A stretch of 64,000 nucleotides of DNA from Trematomus loennbergii (GCA_012861695.1 JAAOOA010000263.1:192001-256000); one strand, 5' to 3'. Shown: positions 1 through 11,637, numbered from the stretch's first letter. Numbers and translations are program-made. The notes: generated by a model not told the origin, from the letters alone.

Positions 1-1829
1 TGCACAAAACAAGCAGCACCCAAAAAAGGGCCAAAACAAGGAAGCCAAACTGTTAGATGAGACTGCTTATCTTCGTCTTCTTCAGCGCTGTGCACGCTTG
101 CTTTGCCTCCTCCTAGTGAACCACATCCTGCTGTGTATAGCGACACATATTGTAGCCCTGGAATGATACCATAGTGTGTAAATCCCTGCCTGACCTTCCC
201 TGGTGTCGCCGGCACACTTTGCCCAACATAAATCCATCTGTACATATTTATTGTCCCGTGTTTTGACAAAGGCTCTCCTTCCTCCTCTCGTCCCTCACAC
301 TTTAAGATGGCTGATTTCACATCATGTTTGATACATTTGGTCCCACAGACTTGCTCGCTTAACGAGAGATCGCTGAAGTGCCGTGTTCCTGAAACATTTT
401 GGGTTTGCTTGAGAAGAAGTGTGAAGACATCTGGAGCTCTTTGCAGCAACTATATAGGACTTGAGCTGGAGTGTGTGTGTGTGTGTAGTCACATGACTTT
501 AATGTTTAACTAATGACTTACCTGTAGCAAAGAACCAATCCCTCACACTGAAAGAAAGTCATATTGCATCCAATACAATCCTTACTGTCCCTGTAATTAA
601 TACACAGCTTTAAGGACAGTACACCCCCAAAATAACACTTTTTTTAGATACTTAAAAACTGTCTCTATCCAGAAATCATGCCCAAGTTATTCAAGCAGTT
701 TCATTTATGATCTGCCGACCCTATCACCGTGCAAAGAGGAAGCGTGCACGTACTCTTTGAGAGGCTGCTTCTTCCTTATTGGTGGGTTTAGTTTGGTAAA
801 ATGAAAATAGCTCCTGCATGAAACTGCTCACAAAAAGGTCTGTGGACTATTTTGAGAAACTAGGTCATGAGCTAGGTCTTGAGCGCTCAAAGGAATCTAA
901 ATGGATGAATTGCACTACAGGTAAAATGGAAAATATGTGTTTTTGATTTTGGGGTCCCATTTAAATCTTACTTGTTGTATCATTACACTAAGTGATGGGG
1001 CTAAGTGTAACAGCATGGAACGTGTAAGTCCATCTCTGCCCGGATGAAGTTATTGGCATTAGATAAATGATTTATTGGGGAAGGAATGAAAGGCAGGAGG
1101 ATAAAAAAAGGAGAAATTCTGCCCATCTTGTGTTTCTTACGTGTCCTGCATCTGTCCCTCGTCCTAAGGCTAAGCTGTTGGTGAATCATAGTGACCTGAA
1201 ATTGTTTAACTTATTCATTTAGCTTAAATTAATATGATGCTCTTAACACAGAGCCGTGTGCTTGGCTGAAGAAAATGAGGAAGATTTGATGAAAACACAA
1301 AAAAAGAAAAAAACAGAAGTGCCTATTCCCAGTTTTCTTTTTCTGTGACTCGTGTGTGTGCTTCGTAGGCGACGTGCAGGAACACCCATTGTCCTTTTTG
1401 CTTGTACTATAAACGGATACATTAACAGCACCCTGTCATTAGGCTTTACTGTACTGGCTCTTTGTGTGGATGTAAAGAGATCTTGTTGAATACACTGTAT
1501 GTTAAATATTACTGTCTTCATTTTAAGGAAGGTGGATGTTGATTTTAGCAGAGCACTCTTGGAATGGATCATTAAAAAAAACAGACTCGATCGATGTTGA
1601 TTTAAACAAGTGTTGAAAAAAGTGTCTTTTGCTCTGCTTTTTTTCAGCGTACTTGAAGAACAACGCCATGATTTGTTCTTCCCACCCAGGACCCTAACGG
1701 CTCGTTATGTTCACTCATTCATTCTTCAGTGATCACATGTAGGCTCAGTGTTCTGTGCAATTAAAACAAGACTTGGTTTGTCATCAGCACTTTGAGGATG
1801 TTTAGTGTTCAATAAAGCTGTGAATGGCG
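1..1829 (+). other. Probable 3' UTR with polyadenylation signal
   Basis: No convincing coding frame is present and no repeat family was recognised. An AATAAA lies at 1811-1816, followed by a GT-rich stretch (TGTGAATGGCGCTTGGAGTG), which is the usual layout of a cleavage and polyadenylation site on the + strand. The stretch is less repetitive than anything downstream, which fits a long 3' UTR of a gene whose coding part lies left of the window. The 68-codon frame at 307-513 and the - strand frames at 1001-1572 have no recognisable features. Which gene it belongs to is unknown. Because Rab5 exons elsewhere in the window also sit just before a 57-bp satellite array, the rab5b 3' end is a guess worth testing, nothing more. 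Confidence 0.45.
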
Positions 1830-1907
1830 CTTGGAGTGCAGGATGATGATCCCTTTTATTTCACTTTCCTGTAGTGAGTTAGAGAGGTTTTAGTCACTTT
1901 GTTTACT

Positions 1908-2589
1908 TCTGATATACACCTGAACATCAGCAGGAGAGGACTCTTTAAAGTAGAGACACTACATACTGATATACACCTGAACATCAGCAGGAGAGGACTC
2001 TTTAAAGTAGAGACACTACATACTGATATACACCTGAACATCAGCAGGAGAGGACTCTTTAAAGTAGAGACACTACATACTGATATACACCTGAACATCA
2101 GCAGGAGAGGACTCTTTAAAGTAGAGACACTACATACTGATATACACCTGAACATCAGCAGGAGAGGACTCTTTAAAGTAGAGACACTACATACTGATAT
2201 ACACCTGAACATCAGCAGGAGAGGACTCTTTAAAGTAGAGACACTACATACTGATATACACCTGAACATCAGCAGGAGAGGACTCTTTAAAGTAGAGACA
2301 CTACATACTGATATACACCTGAACATCAGCAGGAGAGGACTCTTTAAAGTAGAGACACTACATACTGATATACACCTGAACATCAGCAGGAGAGGACTCT
2401 TTAAAGTAGAGACACTACATACTGATATACACCTGAACATCAGCAGGAGAGGACTCTTTAAAGTAGAGACACTACATACTGATATACACCTGAACATCAG
2501 CAGGAGAGGACTTTTAAGTAGAGAGACTACATTCTGATATACACCTGAACATCAGCAGGAGAGGACTTTTTAAAGTAGAGAGACTACAT
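1908..2589. repeat. 57-bp satellite array 1 (about 12 units)
   Basis: A 57-bp unit containing GGACTCTTTAAAGTAGAGAC and GATATACACCTGAACATCAG is repeated head to tail. The internal units look identical by eye; the last two carry small changes (missing or extra T, GAGAGAC, CATTC). Because 57 is divisible by three and the unit lacks stops in one frame on each strand, the array makes spurious open frames of about 212 codons on both strands. The right flank (TACATACATT, then CATTCACTTGGTCCATTAG) is shared with array 3. Confidence 0.97.
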
Positions 2590-3085
2590 GGTACATACAT
2601 TCTATCGGGTCATTCACTTGGTCCATTAGTTCTGAAGAGAGTAATTAATGTGTATTAATATCATACTTGATGTCTGCAAACCTTTTTGTTTACATATTGG
2701 TGCACATTGTAGCATAAACCACTAATATCAACAAAAGAGGCAAAGTCAAAACAAGGTTCATTTTAATTATTTATTTAGGTGCAAAACACTCGAAGGTCTC
2801 ATTCAAACCTAATAGTCCGCTTCTCACATATACTATCAACTCAAATGTGAATTTTCCTTCACGTTGAATCAGCAATCAGAACTTATGCAAATCAAATCAA
2901 CTTTCAATCAGTCTTTTAGCTCCTTGAGTTGAAACAACCAACAACATGCACAGAACACTGCACTGAATCATTCAAGGTAAGGCTACACAGCATACGGCCT
3001 GTTAGGGAGTGTCTTTCAGTTCCTTGAGTTTGTCCGTTAGCTGTCTCTCCAAAGTCTCCAGATGTCTTTCCTTTTCCTTAGCAGC
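2590..3085. repeat. Flank of satellite, duplicated left edge of NLR unit A
   Basis: No gene is seen. The first 40 bases match the right flank of array 3 (33447 onward). From about 2645 the sequence matches 37115-37532 at the start of unit B, so this is the left end of the large duplicated block. Between 33.48 and 37.11 kb unit B has extra sequence that is absent here. Confidence 0.7.
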
Positions 3086-4639
3086 TCTTCCAAGGCCATT
3101 GGGCTTGGAGATGAAGCTTAGTTTTCTTTTTATGCAACTGTGTACTACTTCTACTCCACTACAGTTCAGAGGTACATGGTGTACTTTGACTACATGTATT
3201 TAATCCCTTTAGTTACTTTACAGATCTGGATGAATGATGTTAAATATAATCAAGTGTTAAATCAGACTTTAGTTCCACCTGGAGTAAATTCACAAGCCAC
3301 TGTTGGAGTCGGGAGGGCTGATAATTTATTCCGGCAAATTACTCAGACCTACTAATTGACCTAACAGAAGTTATTGAGTCTATGTAAGTTTACTGCTTGG
3401 CTCAGATCCACCAACGTCAGCAAGATCTCACCTCTATTAACTCCTGAAGAACCAGGTTCAATTAACTGCTGTTTCAATTCAGACGACCCGCTAAATCTGT
3501 TTAAGCGATCCCGAAGGATTTTGATATCAGTAGTGAGGTGTGGCCCTACCTAAGTGTGAGTGTGGCAGTGTGCAATCTTACCTTTCAAGCAGGAGAGGAG
3601 AGCGCAGATGTCTCTTAAGTTGTCCCAGTCCAAAAGGTGGGATCAGTTTATTTGAAGAAAAATAGTCCACACGTATACAGGGTTTTTACCTTCTCTCGTT
3701 ACAACATTACAATCATACTAAACATATCATGCTGGGGTCATTTTCTAATCTAAAACCTTAATTCATAGTTTAGACATTAAAGTCTTCCGACAAAATCCAA
3801 AGGAATTTCCTCACAGATCGCAGGGGTTAACATTCACACCCATGGCCTGACACATTCAGAGGTCAGTTCCTCAGAATGATCAGTTAGAATTCTAGTTTTA
3901 AACTTGCATCCAACCATTCACTCAACATTCAATGCACAGAGATTTAAGCAATAGTTACAAAGTTGGAGAGAACCTAACCGAGGCGAAAACCCTGCTCTCC
4001 CGAGAGTGCTTTACCGGGAGAGAGTATACCAAGTCTATATCAGTCTATTTCTCCTTAAGTCAGGAGCCCCCCTCCCTGTGTACTGCTGTGAGGGAAGAGG
4101 GAAGAAACTGTCTCTCCTCTCTTATCAGTGACACCCATAAACCATAATAGGCCTCACACACTCAATTTAACAAACCACTTGTGTTTTGTTTATACTGTAA
4201 ATATAGAAAACCATAAAATATGAAGCATTTTCATTGTGGGTTATACAAGAATATAATTGATTATATTTGATTATAATTAACTTTCGTTTTAATTATTCAA
4301 CCTAATATGGAGATCTCAACACTACCCTGCAGTATACAAAGTCATTCAAACTAGCTGCACCTTTACCAGCTTTGAGAACACTTTAATGATCAATCATTAT
4401 AAAACATATCATATATATTATTCTGAAATGGAGCCTCAGTGACCTTTGAGATATCACCCTCTTTCAATCCCAAGAAAACATTCCTCCTCAAAGACACATT
4501 CACCTCTGACAGACTTTCACTTGTGGACTAGAGTTATCCTGTGGATGAACTCAAGAAACACTATCTCCGCCTACAAGGCCTTCCCCTTCCCTCTTTTCCA
4601 AAGTGCAGCCTCTCCTACTAATAGGTGCAGATAACGTTC
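3086..4639. repeat. Non-coding duplicated block (pair of 40268-41789)
   Basis: No supported gene. The block is paralogous to 40268-41789, with a local difference near 3800-4040 where unit B has a (GTCT)n/(CT)n tract and other sequence. It includes ACTCCACTACAGTTCAGAGG and TTAGTTACTTTACAGAT, a motif pair that recurs at about 63.22-63.30 kb and is common in teleost dispersed repeats. Short open frames here have no family features. Confidence 0.6.
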
Positions 4640-5066
4640 ACCTCATTACCCCAACCAAAAGAGTCTCTTTGGGTCCACAGGGGGCACCAATAGCCCTCCA
4701 GCTAGGTTCAAATACAAGATCTCACTCCTCACCCATCAGTGCATCCACGGGAACGCTCCTTCATACCTCAAGGAACTACTCTCCTCACAAACCTCCACAC
4801 GTAACCTCCATTCTACAACCAACCATCTGCTTCCCCCCCCAGGACCAAACTCTGCACCATGGGGGGCTTTCTGTTCACCTGTGGAATTCCCTCCCAGACA
4901 AACTGAGGACTCCACAGACCACTGACTCCTTTAAGAAGGGCCTAAAAACCTTTCTTTTTTTTAAAGCAAAAAAGTATATTATGCCCCTTGTAGCATTTTG
5001 AGATTACTTTTAGCAATGAAAGGTGCTTTACAAATAAAATGCATTATTATTATTCTTATTCTTATC
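4640..5066 (+). mobile_element. Truncated LINE 3' end (L2/Rex-like)
   Basis: The + strand frame at about 4650-5000 reads like the C-terminal tail of fish non-LTR ORF2 proteins (LWNSLPDKLR, then FKKGLKTFLF). It is followed by a typical tail: AGCACTTTGAGATTAC, then AAATAAAATGCATTATTATT and an ATT/CTT simple run. Only the last few hundred bases remain, in more than one frame. The duplicate is at 41790-42226. The clade is inferred from the tail style. Confidence 0.7.
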
Positions 5067-5099
5067 ATTAGGTTAGACCCTCCAACCATCGGATGCCCC

Positions 5100-5410
5100 C
5101 CAGATTCTCTTCACCCCAACTGGAACCCCCGATGCCGAACTCAGTTGTCAGGTGGAGAAACTATGTCAGATAGGTGTCCTCCCCTTTCAGGAAGAGCAAG
5201 GCATCACCAGATCCAAGCGCCCCTCCAGTCCAGTGGACCCCTTCCAGCAGCTCATTGACCGGGTCCTGCGTCCCACTCTCAGTATGCAGATATCCGGATG
5301 ACTACATCGTTCAAAGTGAGATGTTGGGTCAGGTAAAGGCGGGGCTCCAAGCTAACCTGAAGAAGAGTGAGTTGGGGTATCTGGGGTCGATGGAGTCTCC
5401 TCTTTGGTGC
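5100..5410 (+). mobile_element. Ty3/Gypsy reverse transcriptase relic
   Basis: On the + strand the frame around 5235-5285 gives QLIDRVLRPTL, the segment that precedes the palm motif in Gypsy RT. A frame change leads into YPDDYIVQS (from 5291), a YxDD-type catalytic box, then GLQANLKKSELGYLG, the usual continuation. The fragment is about 100 codons, frameshifted, with no flanking LTRs seen. The paralog at 42300-42595 has the same break. It is a dead fragment. Confidence 0.7.
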
Positions 5411-5561
5411 CGGGGGGGTGGGAGGTGGTGGTAGGTAGCAGCAGGTGTATGTGCAACACATCTTTCTTCTTAAGAAAATCTTTAAGTACAATTGATTATT
5501 TTTGTTCATTTGATATTGAGTAGAGCTAACAGGAGGTCTCTCATCAGCTGCAGCCTTCTTC

Positions 5562-5953
5562 TTTATTTCCAAAATGCCTCCACGCTCCTCTTCACGTCTC
5601 AAACTCGCCCGTGATGAATAAACTGAGAACAAATAAAACCTGAGCTTGCAGATTTGTCTGGAACACCAGAAAAACGTGTTGAAACCTCAATAAATAAACT
5701 TCACACGGTACGACCTCTCACCTTTCTGTGTGTCTTCACTTCCTGTCACCTGAGAGGAGAAGGAGAGAGAGAGAGAATAATGATGATAATAAAACTAAGA
5801 GAAACAGATAAATGATGAAGAGAGAAAGAAGAGTGTTGTTTTCCTCTGAGGTCACGCTCCATTAAAGAGTTTACTATCTTGATGAATGGAGGATATGGTT
5901 TCAGTACTCACAGGTCTTCTGGATCGTGGCTCTGATCGTCTCCCATTCCGATC
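5562..5953 (-). CDS. Candidate 3'-terminal exons of NLR unit A
   Basis: Three short - strand segments have good splice signals. The first is 5953-5912 (42 nt), with acceptor TCTCTACAG and donor GTGAGT. The second is 5749-5722 (28 nt), with acceptor CTCCTCTCAG and donor GTGAGA. The last exon starts at 5657 after CTGGTGTTCCAG and reaches a stop at 5601-5599, with AATAAA at 5567-5562. Joined, the last two read VTGSEDTQKDKSASSG and continue to the stop. They lie downstream of the LRR exons in transcript order and are mostly conserved in unit B, where the second exon has lost its donor. No domain is recognised; the link to the NLR transcript is inferred from position. Confidence 0.35.
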
Positions 5954-6136
5954 CTGTAGAGATGAACACAATCCAACAGTTTAAGATCCAGTTTAAAATA
6001 AGTGTTAGTTCTTTGAGTCAGCTTCAGAGTCCTGATCTCATGCTTTACATCCCATCATATCTTCTCTGCAAACACTACGACTGCCTGCCACAGCTCTCAG
6101 CTGCATGACAGGAAGTAACCAGTCATTGGTCTAGAA

Positions 6137-6685
6137 CAGGGGGGTCCAAACTTTTTCACCGAGGGCCACATACAGAAAAATATATAAAGGTCTGGGCCGC
6201 TCTCTAGAGGTTTACTGCCTCATGAGTTCAGTTATAAGTCAGGAAACTCAATCAATGAAGGTAAAGGATGCTTGTTACTTGAAGATGCTTTAAGAAACAA
6301 AACAGCTCTCAGCTCTCCAGAGGGTTTACTTATTCTGTCAGCAGCTCATTCCTTTAAACAGGAGCTTCAGATTGATTATAATTACAGGAAATATGAAGGG
6401 TTTATTTCACGCTTGTTATAACAATAAGTTATTGGGCTTTTTTCTTATCAAGTTAGATTTGTTAGAAATGTTTTCAGCTTTAATTGACTGAATTTATTTT
6501 AAAGGTGGGCTCTTATTAACACATGAATACTACTGTGTAATATATGTGTATATATATATTTAAGAAGTACAATACAAGACAAGCAGAAGTTTCATGTGGG
6601 CCATATTTCATTATACTTTCAGAATTTGCTGAGGGCCGATTCCGAGGGCCGCATTTGGCCCCGGGCCGCAGTTTGGACACCCCTG
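6137..6685. mobile_element. hAT-type non-autonomous element, 8-bp TSD
   Basis: The ends are CAGGGGGGTCCAAAC and GTTTGGACACCCCTG, inverted repeats of the common fish hAT type, followed inward by GGGCCGC-rich sequence. The flanks GTCTAGAA (6129-6136) and GGCTAGAA (6686-6693) form an 8-bp target duplication with one mismatch, the hAT length. No transposase is present. The same insertion occupies 43358-44532 in unit B, so it predates the duplication. Confidence 0.88.
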
Positions 6686-6932
6686 GGCTAGAAACTAAAA
6701 ACATCCCATAAGAACAGACTACCTTTCCCACTCTTCTGTAAAACCCCATATGTCTGTTAGAGAGTTGATTACTAAAGTGTGGCTTTGCATTTCCAGCTGG
6801 CCTTCTATAGTTGATGGAAGAATGAAGAGCCTGCAGTCAGTGGGTAACATCACTGATCTGTTTCCCCAGTGAGAGAAACACCTCCCTGTGGTTCATACAA
6901 TACTGCTGAACCAGCAGAGACCCCTTACTGAC

Positions 6933-7098
6933 CTGAGGGTCTCCAGTCTGCAGTCTGGACTCTCCAGAAGATCTCTCAGCAGCTTCATCTGAATCCTGCA
7001 GAGCGTTCCACTCAGGTCAGATCTCTCAGATGGATGTTGGACTTCAGAGCTGAGGCCAGAGCAGAACAGCTGATCTCTGACAAACTGCAGTTCACAGT
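6933..7098 (-). pseudogene. NLR unit A, LRR exon (frameshifted)
   Basis: The - strand exon is bounded by acceptor TTCTTTATTCAG and a CAG/GTCAGT-type donor. It encodes pieces of a fish NLR leucine-rich repeat unit (SCSAL-like start, [17 protein letters not shown] end) but in different frames. It is 166 nt against 171 nt for the intact paralog at 45521-45691, so it cannot be read through. The family unit is about 57 residues with the consensus LRDLDLS.N.L.DSGV.LL. Confidence 0.8.
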
Positions 7099-7486
7099 CT
7101 GAATAAAGAAAACATGATGAGGATACAAATCTGTTTATAATCATGTGTTACTCAACATTGAAATGAATGGGAACAAAAACATGTCTTCTTCAGAAAGTAA
7201 CTTTATCCTGTAAAACTAATATTACTTCAGATGAACTTTATTCAGACGTTATCGTTTACTAAATATTAAAACATAGATTTACTTTTAACAACTAACATCT
7301 ATTACAGTTCCTTTAAGAATCAGTCAACATTTATCTCTGCAGTTCTTACTTTAGTACCTACAAATGAAAGTATGAATAAAAGAACATTTAAACTTTATGG
7401 ATGTAAGTTAATTATGTAGAAGAATCAGGTTGAATAACTAATGAAACATGAGATCTCCAGCAGTAACAGAGAGTCAGTGAACTGAC

Positions 7487-7656
7487 TGAGAGTCTCCAGT
7501 CTGCAGTCTGGACTCTCCAGAAGATCTCCAGCAGCTCCACTCCTGAATCCTTCAGAGCGTTGAGACTCAGGTCCAGATCTCTCAGATGAGAGGGGTTGGA
7601 CTTCAGAGCTGAGATCAGAGCAGAACAGCTGATCTCTGACAACCTGCAGCCTCAGT
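7487..7656 (-). pseudogene. NLR unit A, LRR exon (frameshifted)
   Basis: The acceptor TTCTTTATTCAG begins the exon at 7656. One frame gives [25 protein letters not shown] and then [11 protein letters not shown]; the [13 protein letters not shown] end is in another frame, so at least one indel lies inside. The donor region reads CTCAGTCAGT where the paralog at 46081-46251 has CTCAGGTCAGT, so one G of the splice site is missing. The repeat type is the fish NLR LRR unit, closest to the 46.1-kb exon. Confidence 0.82.
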
Positions 7657-7753
7657 CTGAATAAAGAAAACATGATGTAACTTTAGAAAACAATGTTCCT
7701 GTTTGAAATAACTCCAGGTTTAATAATCTGTTCAGAGTTAAACAGGGTTTTAA

Positions 7754-8331
7754 AGGTCTCCTATCATGCTATTTTTAGGCATATATTATGGGTCTCAGAT
7801 ATATACAAATATATAAAAAACATGTCTATGATGTGTTTTGCTCAAAATACCAAACAGATCATGCATTTTAGAAATCCTCATATCCCTCTGTTCAGCTGTT
7901 AGAGAAGAGCAGGTTCGGGTCCTTAGTCCAGTATGGAGCTCAAACTCTTTCTCTCTCTCAGGTTTACCACAAGGTGAGTTCCTTCTTATTTCCTGCTTCT
8001 TCACACATGCTCTCTCCAGTACAGGTTAGCTCTGAGTGTTAGCCATGCTAATGTAAACACAGACCATATTACTTCCAGAACACGTCTCATTGTTTCCGAC
8101 AGCAACGTTTCTGATTGGCCCGTTGGTGTAAAGCCCGCCCATATTTTAGTAATGCCGTCATGACGCAGCAAATCTGGATCAGCTCCGTTGTTCCCCCGTT
8201 TTTAGAGATGTGGGTACGGAGGAAAAGAGAGAGGGTTTTGTTTCCTGACACTTTGTGAGTCTCCTGACACCGGGGACACATGGTGATGAAGAGAAGACAT
8301 CAGGAAGTGACTTTTGCATGATAGGAGACCT
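7754..8331. mobile_element. TTAA-flanked MITE (AGGTCTCCTATCATGC ends)
   Basis: The inverted ends AGGTCTCCTATCATGC and GCATGATAGGAGACCT are bounded by TTAA on both sides (7750-7753 and 8332-8335). TTAA target duplications point to piggyBac- or Kolobok-type mobilisation; the transposase is absent. Same-family copies are 16858-17334, 46349-53502 (enlarged by insertions), and partial ones at 21362 and 58448. It lies in an intron between LRR exons. Confidence 0.85.
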
Positions 8332-8633
8332 TTAATCTCAGAGATGATGTAGAAACAATCCATTGATAATCTGGAACTTTAACTTTGATCAGATGTTTAA
8401 CAACTCCTTCATCTCCCTCACAGCTCATCAGTACTGACAGCATCTCCACTGACTCATGGAGCACAGAGTGAGTCTGTGGAAGTTCAAACACTCTCCCTCA
8501 CACATTCACCTTCTCTTTGTTATTCTGATCAATATTCAGTCATTAGCAAAAATGGAAAAATAATTTTAATGTATTTTTTTCAAATTCAGAAAATGATAAA
8601 CACAAACAGATGAAGTTCAGTCAGTGAACTGAC

Positions 8634-8806
8634 CTGAGAGCCTCCAGTCTGCAGTTTGGACTCTTTAGTCCAGAACTCAGCAGCTTCACTCCTGAATCCT
8701 TCAGCTTGTTGTCACTCAGGTCCAGATCTCTCAGAGAGAGGGGTCCGACTTCAGAGCTGAGGCCACGACTTCACACTGAGTCTCTGAGAGTCCACAGCGA
8801 GCAAGT
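8634..8806 (-). pseudogene. NLR unit A, first LRR exon
   Basis: The acceptor TTATTATAG starts the exon at 8806; the donor at 8633 is CAG/GTCAGT. It encodes [20 protein letters not shown], then [20 protein letters not shown] and [10 protein letters not shown], one LRR unit of the fish NLR family. The length is 173 nt against 174 nt for the intact paralog at 53805-53978; the one-base loss lies near 8745, so the frame changes between the two halves. The role in the family is the C-terminal sensing solenoid. Confidence 0.82.
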
Positions 8807-8819
8807 CTATAATAACACA

Positions 8820-9590
8820 TATATTACAACATGTGTTAAAAAAGAGGAAACATAATGACCTCAAGCATTTGATGAAAAAAATATTTGACATATGTTCTGA
8901 TTGAGATTTGCTGTTAGTCCATTTTATATATAATAATATATGATAATAGAGTGTAATGTGTTGTCAGTGTGATCTGATCACAGTCTGTGCTCCTGCTGTC
9001 ACTGACTGTTACCAAGAAACAGAAATTAAATAAATCACTTGACAATATTACAGATGTACATATTTAAATGTTAATTCATATTTAGATGTGAATAATGGAT
9101 GTTTTGGCTTCTCTGAGCATCTGGAAATGTATTGTGCACACAAACACAGTTAACAAACCAATAAAGTTTCAATATTTTAAACTGAATACCATCAGATGTT
9201 CTCACTATATGAGTATTAAGACATAACTCTGGTATTGGTGGGATATGATATAGATCTTATTTTAAACTCTAAACATTGTGATAAAAACGTGTGTGTGTTT
9301 AATGATAAAGAAACTACTAGAAAGTAATAATAACTGATAACTGTAAGTCCTGCTGTGTGGTGTGATCACATGCTGAGAAACCTCTAAAGTCCTTCATGTG
9401 TTTGACATGTCGCCTCCATCACTCAATATGAAGAGAGAAACGCTTCAGTTTAACTATTATTATAAATAAATAGAAGAACAGTGTTGGTTTATTTTGCTCT
9501 CAGTATTTAAACAGCAGAAATGTTATAGTGTTTATTTGAATAATTAAACTCTGATCCACATTAGTTTATAAAGTTAATCACATCTGGACT
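8820..9590. other. NLR unit A intron, no gene
   Basis: AT-rich sequence nearly identical to 53990-54755 in unit B. There is no recognisable coding or repeat family. Conservation between units reflects recent duplication. Confidence 0.7.
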
Positions 9591-9593
9591 TAC

Positions 9594-11449
9594 TTGGCCT
9601 TCCTGCAGTTCCTCACAGCTGGAATCAGTCTCGTCGTCCCTCAGCTGATGTGTTGTACTTCTCAGGTCCAACTCATCCAGAACCTCCTCTGACATCTGCA
9701 GCATGTAGGCCAGAGCAGAGCAGTGGATCACAGAGAGTTCTTCTCTGATCTGTTCTCTGACTTCAGGAACTCTGTGATCTCCTGATGTACTGAGAGGTCC
9801 TTCATCTCTGTCAGACAGTGGAAGATGTTGATGCTCCTGTCAGGAGAGATTTATCACTGCTCATCTCCTTCAGGTTGCTGATGGCTCTCTGGAGATTTCT
9901 GGTCTGTTGTCTGTGCGACCCAGCAGGCCTTTGAAGAGTCTCTGGATGATTTTTGGACGCTTGTCTGTGCGACCCAGCAGGCCTCCTAAGAGTCTCTGGT
10001 TGGACTCCAGAGAGAGGCCGTGGAGAAAGCGGACAAACAGGTCCAGGTGGCCATTTTCACTTCTGAGGGATTTCGCCATGGCTCCCTTTAGGAAGACATC
10101 CAGGGATGGGTAATCCTGATCACTGTTTTACTGTTCTCATAGCCAGTCTCTTGCAGGAAGTCCTTCAGTACCTCTGTGTCCTGTTGGTGTAACAGTGAAC
10201 ATGTAGACTGCAGCCAGAAACTCCTGAATGCTCAGATGAACAAAGCAGTAGACTGTTTTCTGGAAGATCACTCTCTCTCTTTTGAAGATCTCTGTACAAA
10301 CTCCTGAGTGCACCAAGGCCTCGGTGACACCAAGACCACAGCGCTGCAGGTCTTCTTGGTAGAACATGATGTGTCCTTTCTCCAGATGTTCAAACGCCAG
10401 CCTCCCCAGCTTCAGAAGAACTCCCTGTCAGCCTCCGTCAGCTGCTGTGGACTCGTCTCATGTCCCTCTTCATACTTCTGCTTCTTCCTCTTGGTCTGGA
10501 CCAGCAGGAAGTGTGAGTACATGTCAGTGAGGGTCTGGGGCAGCTCTCCTCTCTGGTCTGTAGTCAACATGTGGTCCAGAACTGCAGCAGTGATCCAGCA
10601 GAAGACTGGGATCAGACACATGATGTGGAGGCTCCTGGAGCTCTTGATGTGAGAGATGATTCTGCTGGACAGGTCTTCATCACTCGATCTCCTCCTGAAG
10701 TACTCCTCCTTCTGGGCGTCAGTGAAGCCTCGTACTTCTGTTACCCTGTCCACACACTCAGGAGGGATCTGATTGGCCGCTGCAGGTCTGGAAGTTATCC
10801 AGACGAGAGCCGAGGGAAGCAGCTTCCCCCTGATGAGGTTTGTCAGCAGCACGTTGACTGAGGACTGCTGTGAGACATCAGACACAACCTCATTGTTTCT
10901 GAAGTCCAGAGAAAGTCTGCTTTCATCCAGGCCGTCAAAGATGAGCAGCACTTTGCAGACAGCCAGCTGCTCTGCTGTGACCTTCTGTAAGGTTGGATGG
11001 AAAACATGGAGCAGCCTGAGAAGACTGTACTGCTCACCTTTGATCAGGTTCAGCTCCCTGAAGGAGAGCGGGATCACCAGACTGACATCTTGGTTTTCCA
11101 AACCCTCGGCCCAGTCCAGAGTGAACTTCTGCACTGAGAAGGTTTTTCCAACTCCAGCGACTCCGTTGGTCAGGACCGCTCTGATGAGAGTCTGTTGGTC
11201 AGGTAAGGCTTTAAAGATGTCCTGGCACTTGATTGGAGTGTCATGGAGGGTCTCTTTCTTGGAAGCTGTCTCCAGCTGCCTCACCTCATGTTGGGTATTA
11301 ACCTCTTCACTCTGGCCTTGTGTGATGTAGAGCTCAGTGAAGATCCTGTTGAGGAGGGTTTCACTTTCATCAGTTCCTTCAGTCACACGTTCACATCCTC
11401 CTCAGACTGAGCCTATGTTCATCTAAAACCTCCTGCAGACCACTATCTG
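9594..11449 (-). CDS. NLR unit A, FISNA-NACHT exon
   Basis: Large central exon of a teleost NLR (NLRC3-like) gene. The acceptor CTCTTTCAG precedes 11449 and the donor GTAAGT follows 9594. The open core at 11386-10412 gives FISNA residues ([27 protein letters not shown]), then NACHT: Walker A GVAGVGKT near residue 77, Walker [11 protein letters not shown] near residue 150, and sensor-like [14 protein letters not shown]. The family oligomerises on nucleotide binding in the cytosol in innate immunity. Defects: relative to unit B two bases are missing near 11392, one near 10425 (giving a premature REFF stop), and more occur near 10180-10200. The 3' part (10367-9594) keeps [16 protein letters not shown] and an 18-residue duplicated segment around GLLGRTD, but in several frames. 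It is a pseudogene or suffers from assembly indels; I cannot tell which. Confidence 0.92.
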
Positions 11450-11637
11450 CTGAAAGAGAAGGAAACAGGAGAGAATCAGAAAATGCTTTTGAGAATATAA
11501 CAATAAACTAATAAAAACAGACTGAGTTTAAATGTTTTATAAACATTTTAATGTCTATGTTCTTCAACAGAATACCTAATAAACAAACAAATGAACCAGG
11601 AAGAGGAATAAGACGCTGCATGAGTTCGGCCTCTTAC

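Noticed and set aside
1856..2537. Open frames of about 212 codons on both strands in the satellite, also at 23337-24023 and 32576-33453
   Set aside because: They exist only because the 57-bp unit is divisible by three and lacks stops; the protein would be a 19-residue tandem repeat with no family match.
1908..2589. CRISPR-like array
   Set aside because: Units abut with no unique spacers, and the DNA is vertebrate.
5279..5632. 117-codon - strand frame at the end of NLR unit A read as a transmembrane or MHC tail
   Set aside because: No membrane segment or Ig domain, and most of it is antisense to the Gypsy relic; only the splice-bounded start of the last exon is kept as a low-confidence candidate.
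10773..11330. 185-codon + strand frame opposite the NACHT exon (also 55932-56489)
   Set aside because: Antisense shadow of NACHT coding; no start context, domain or splice support.
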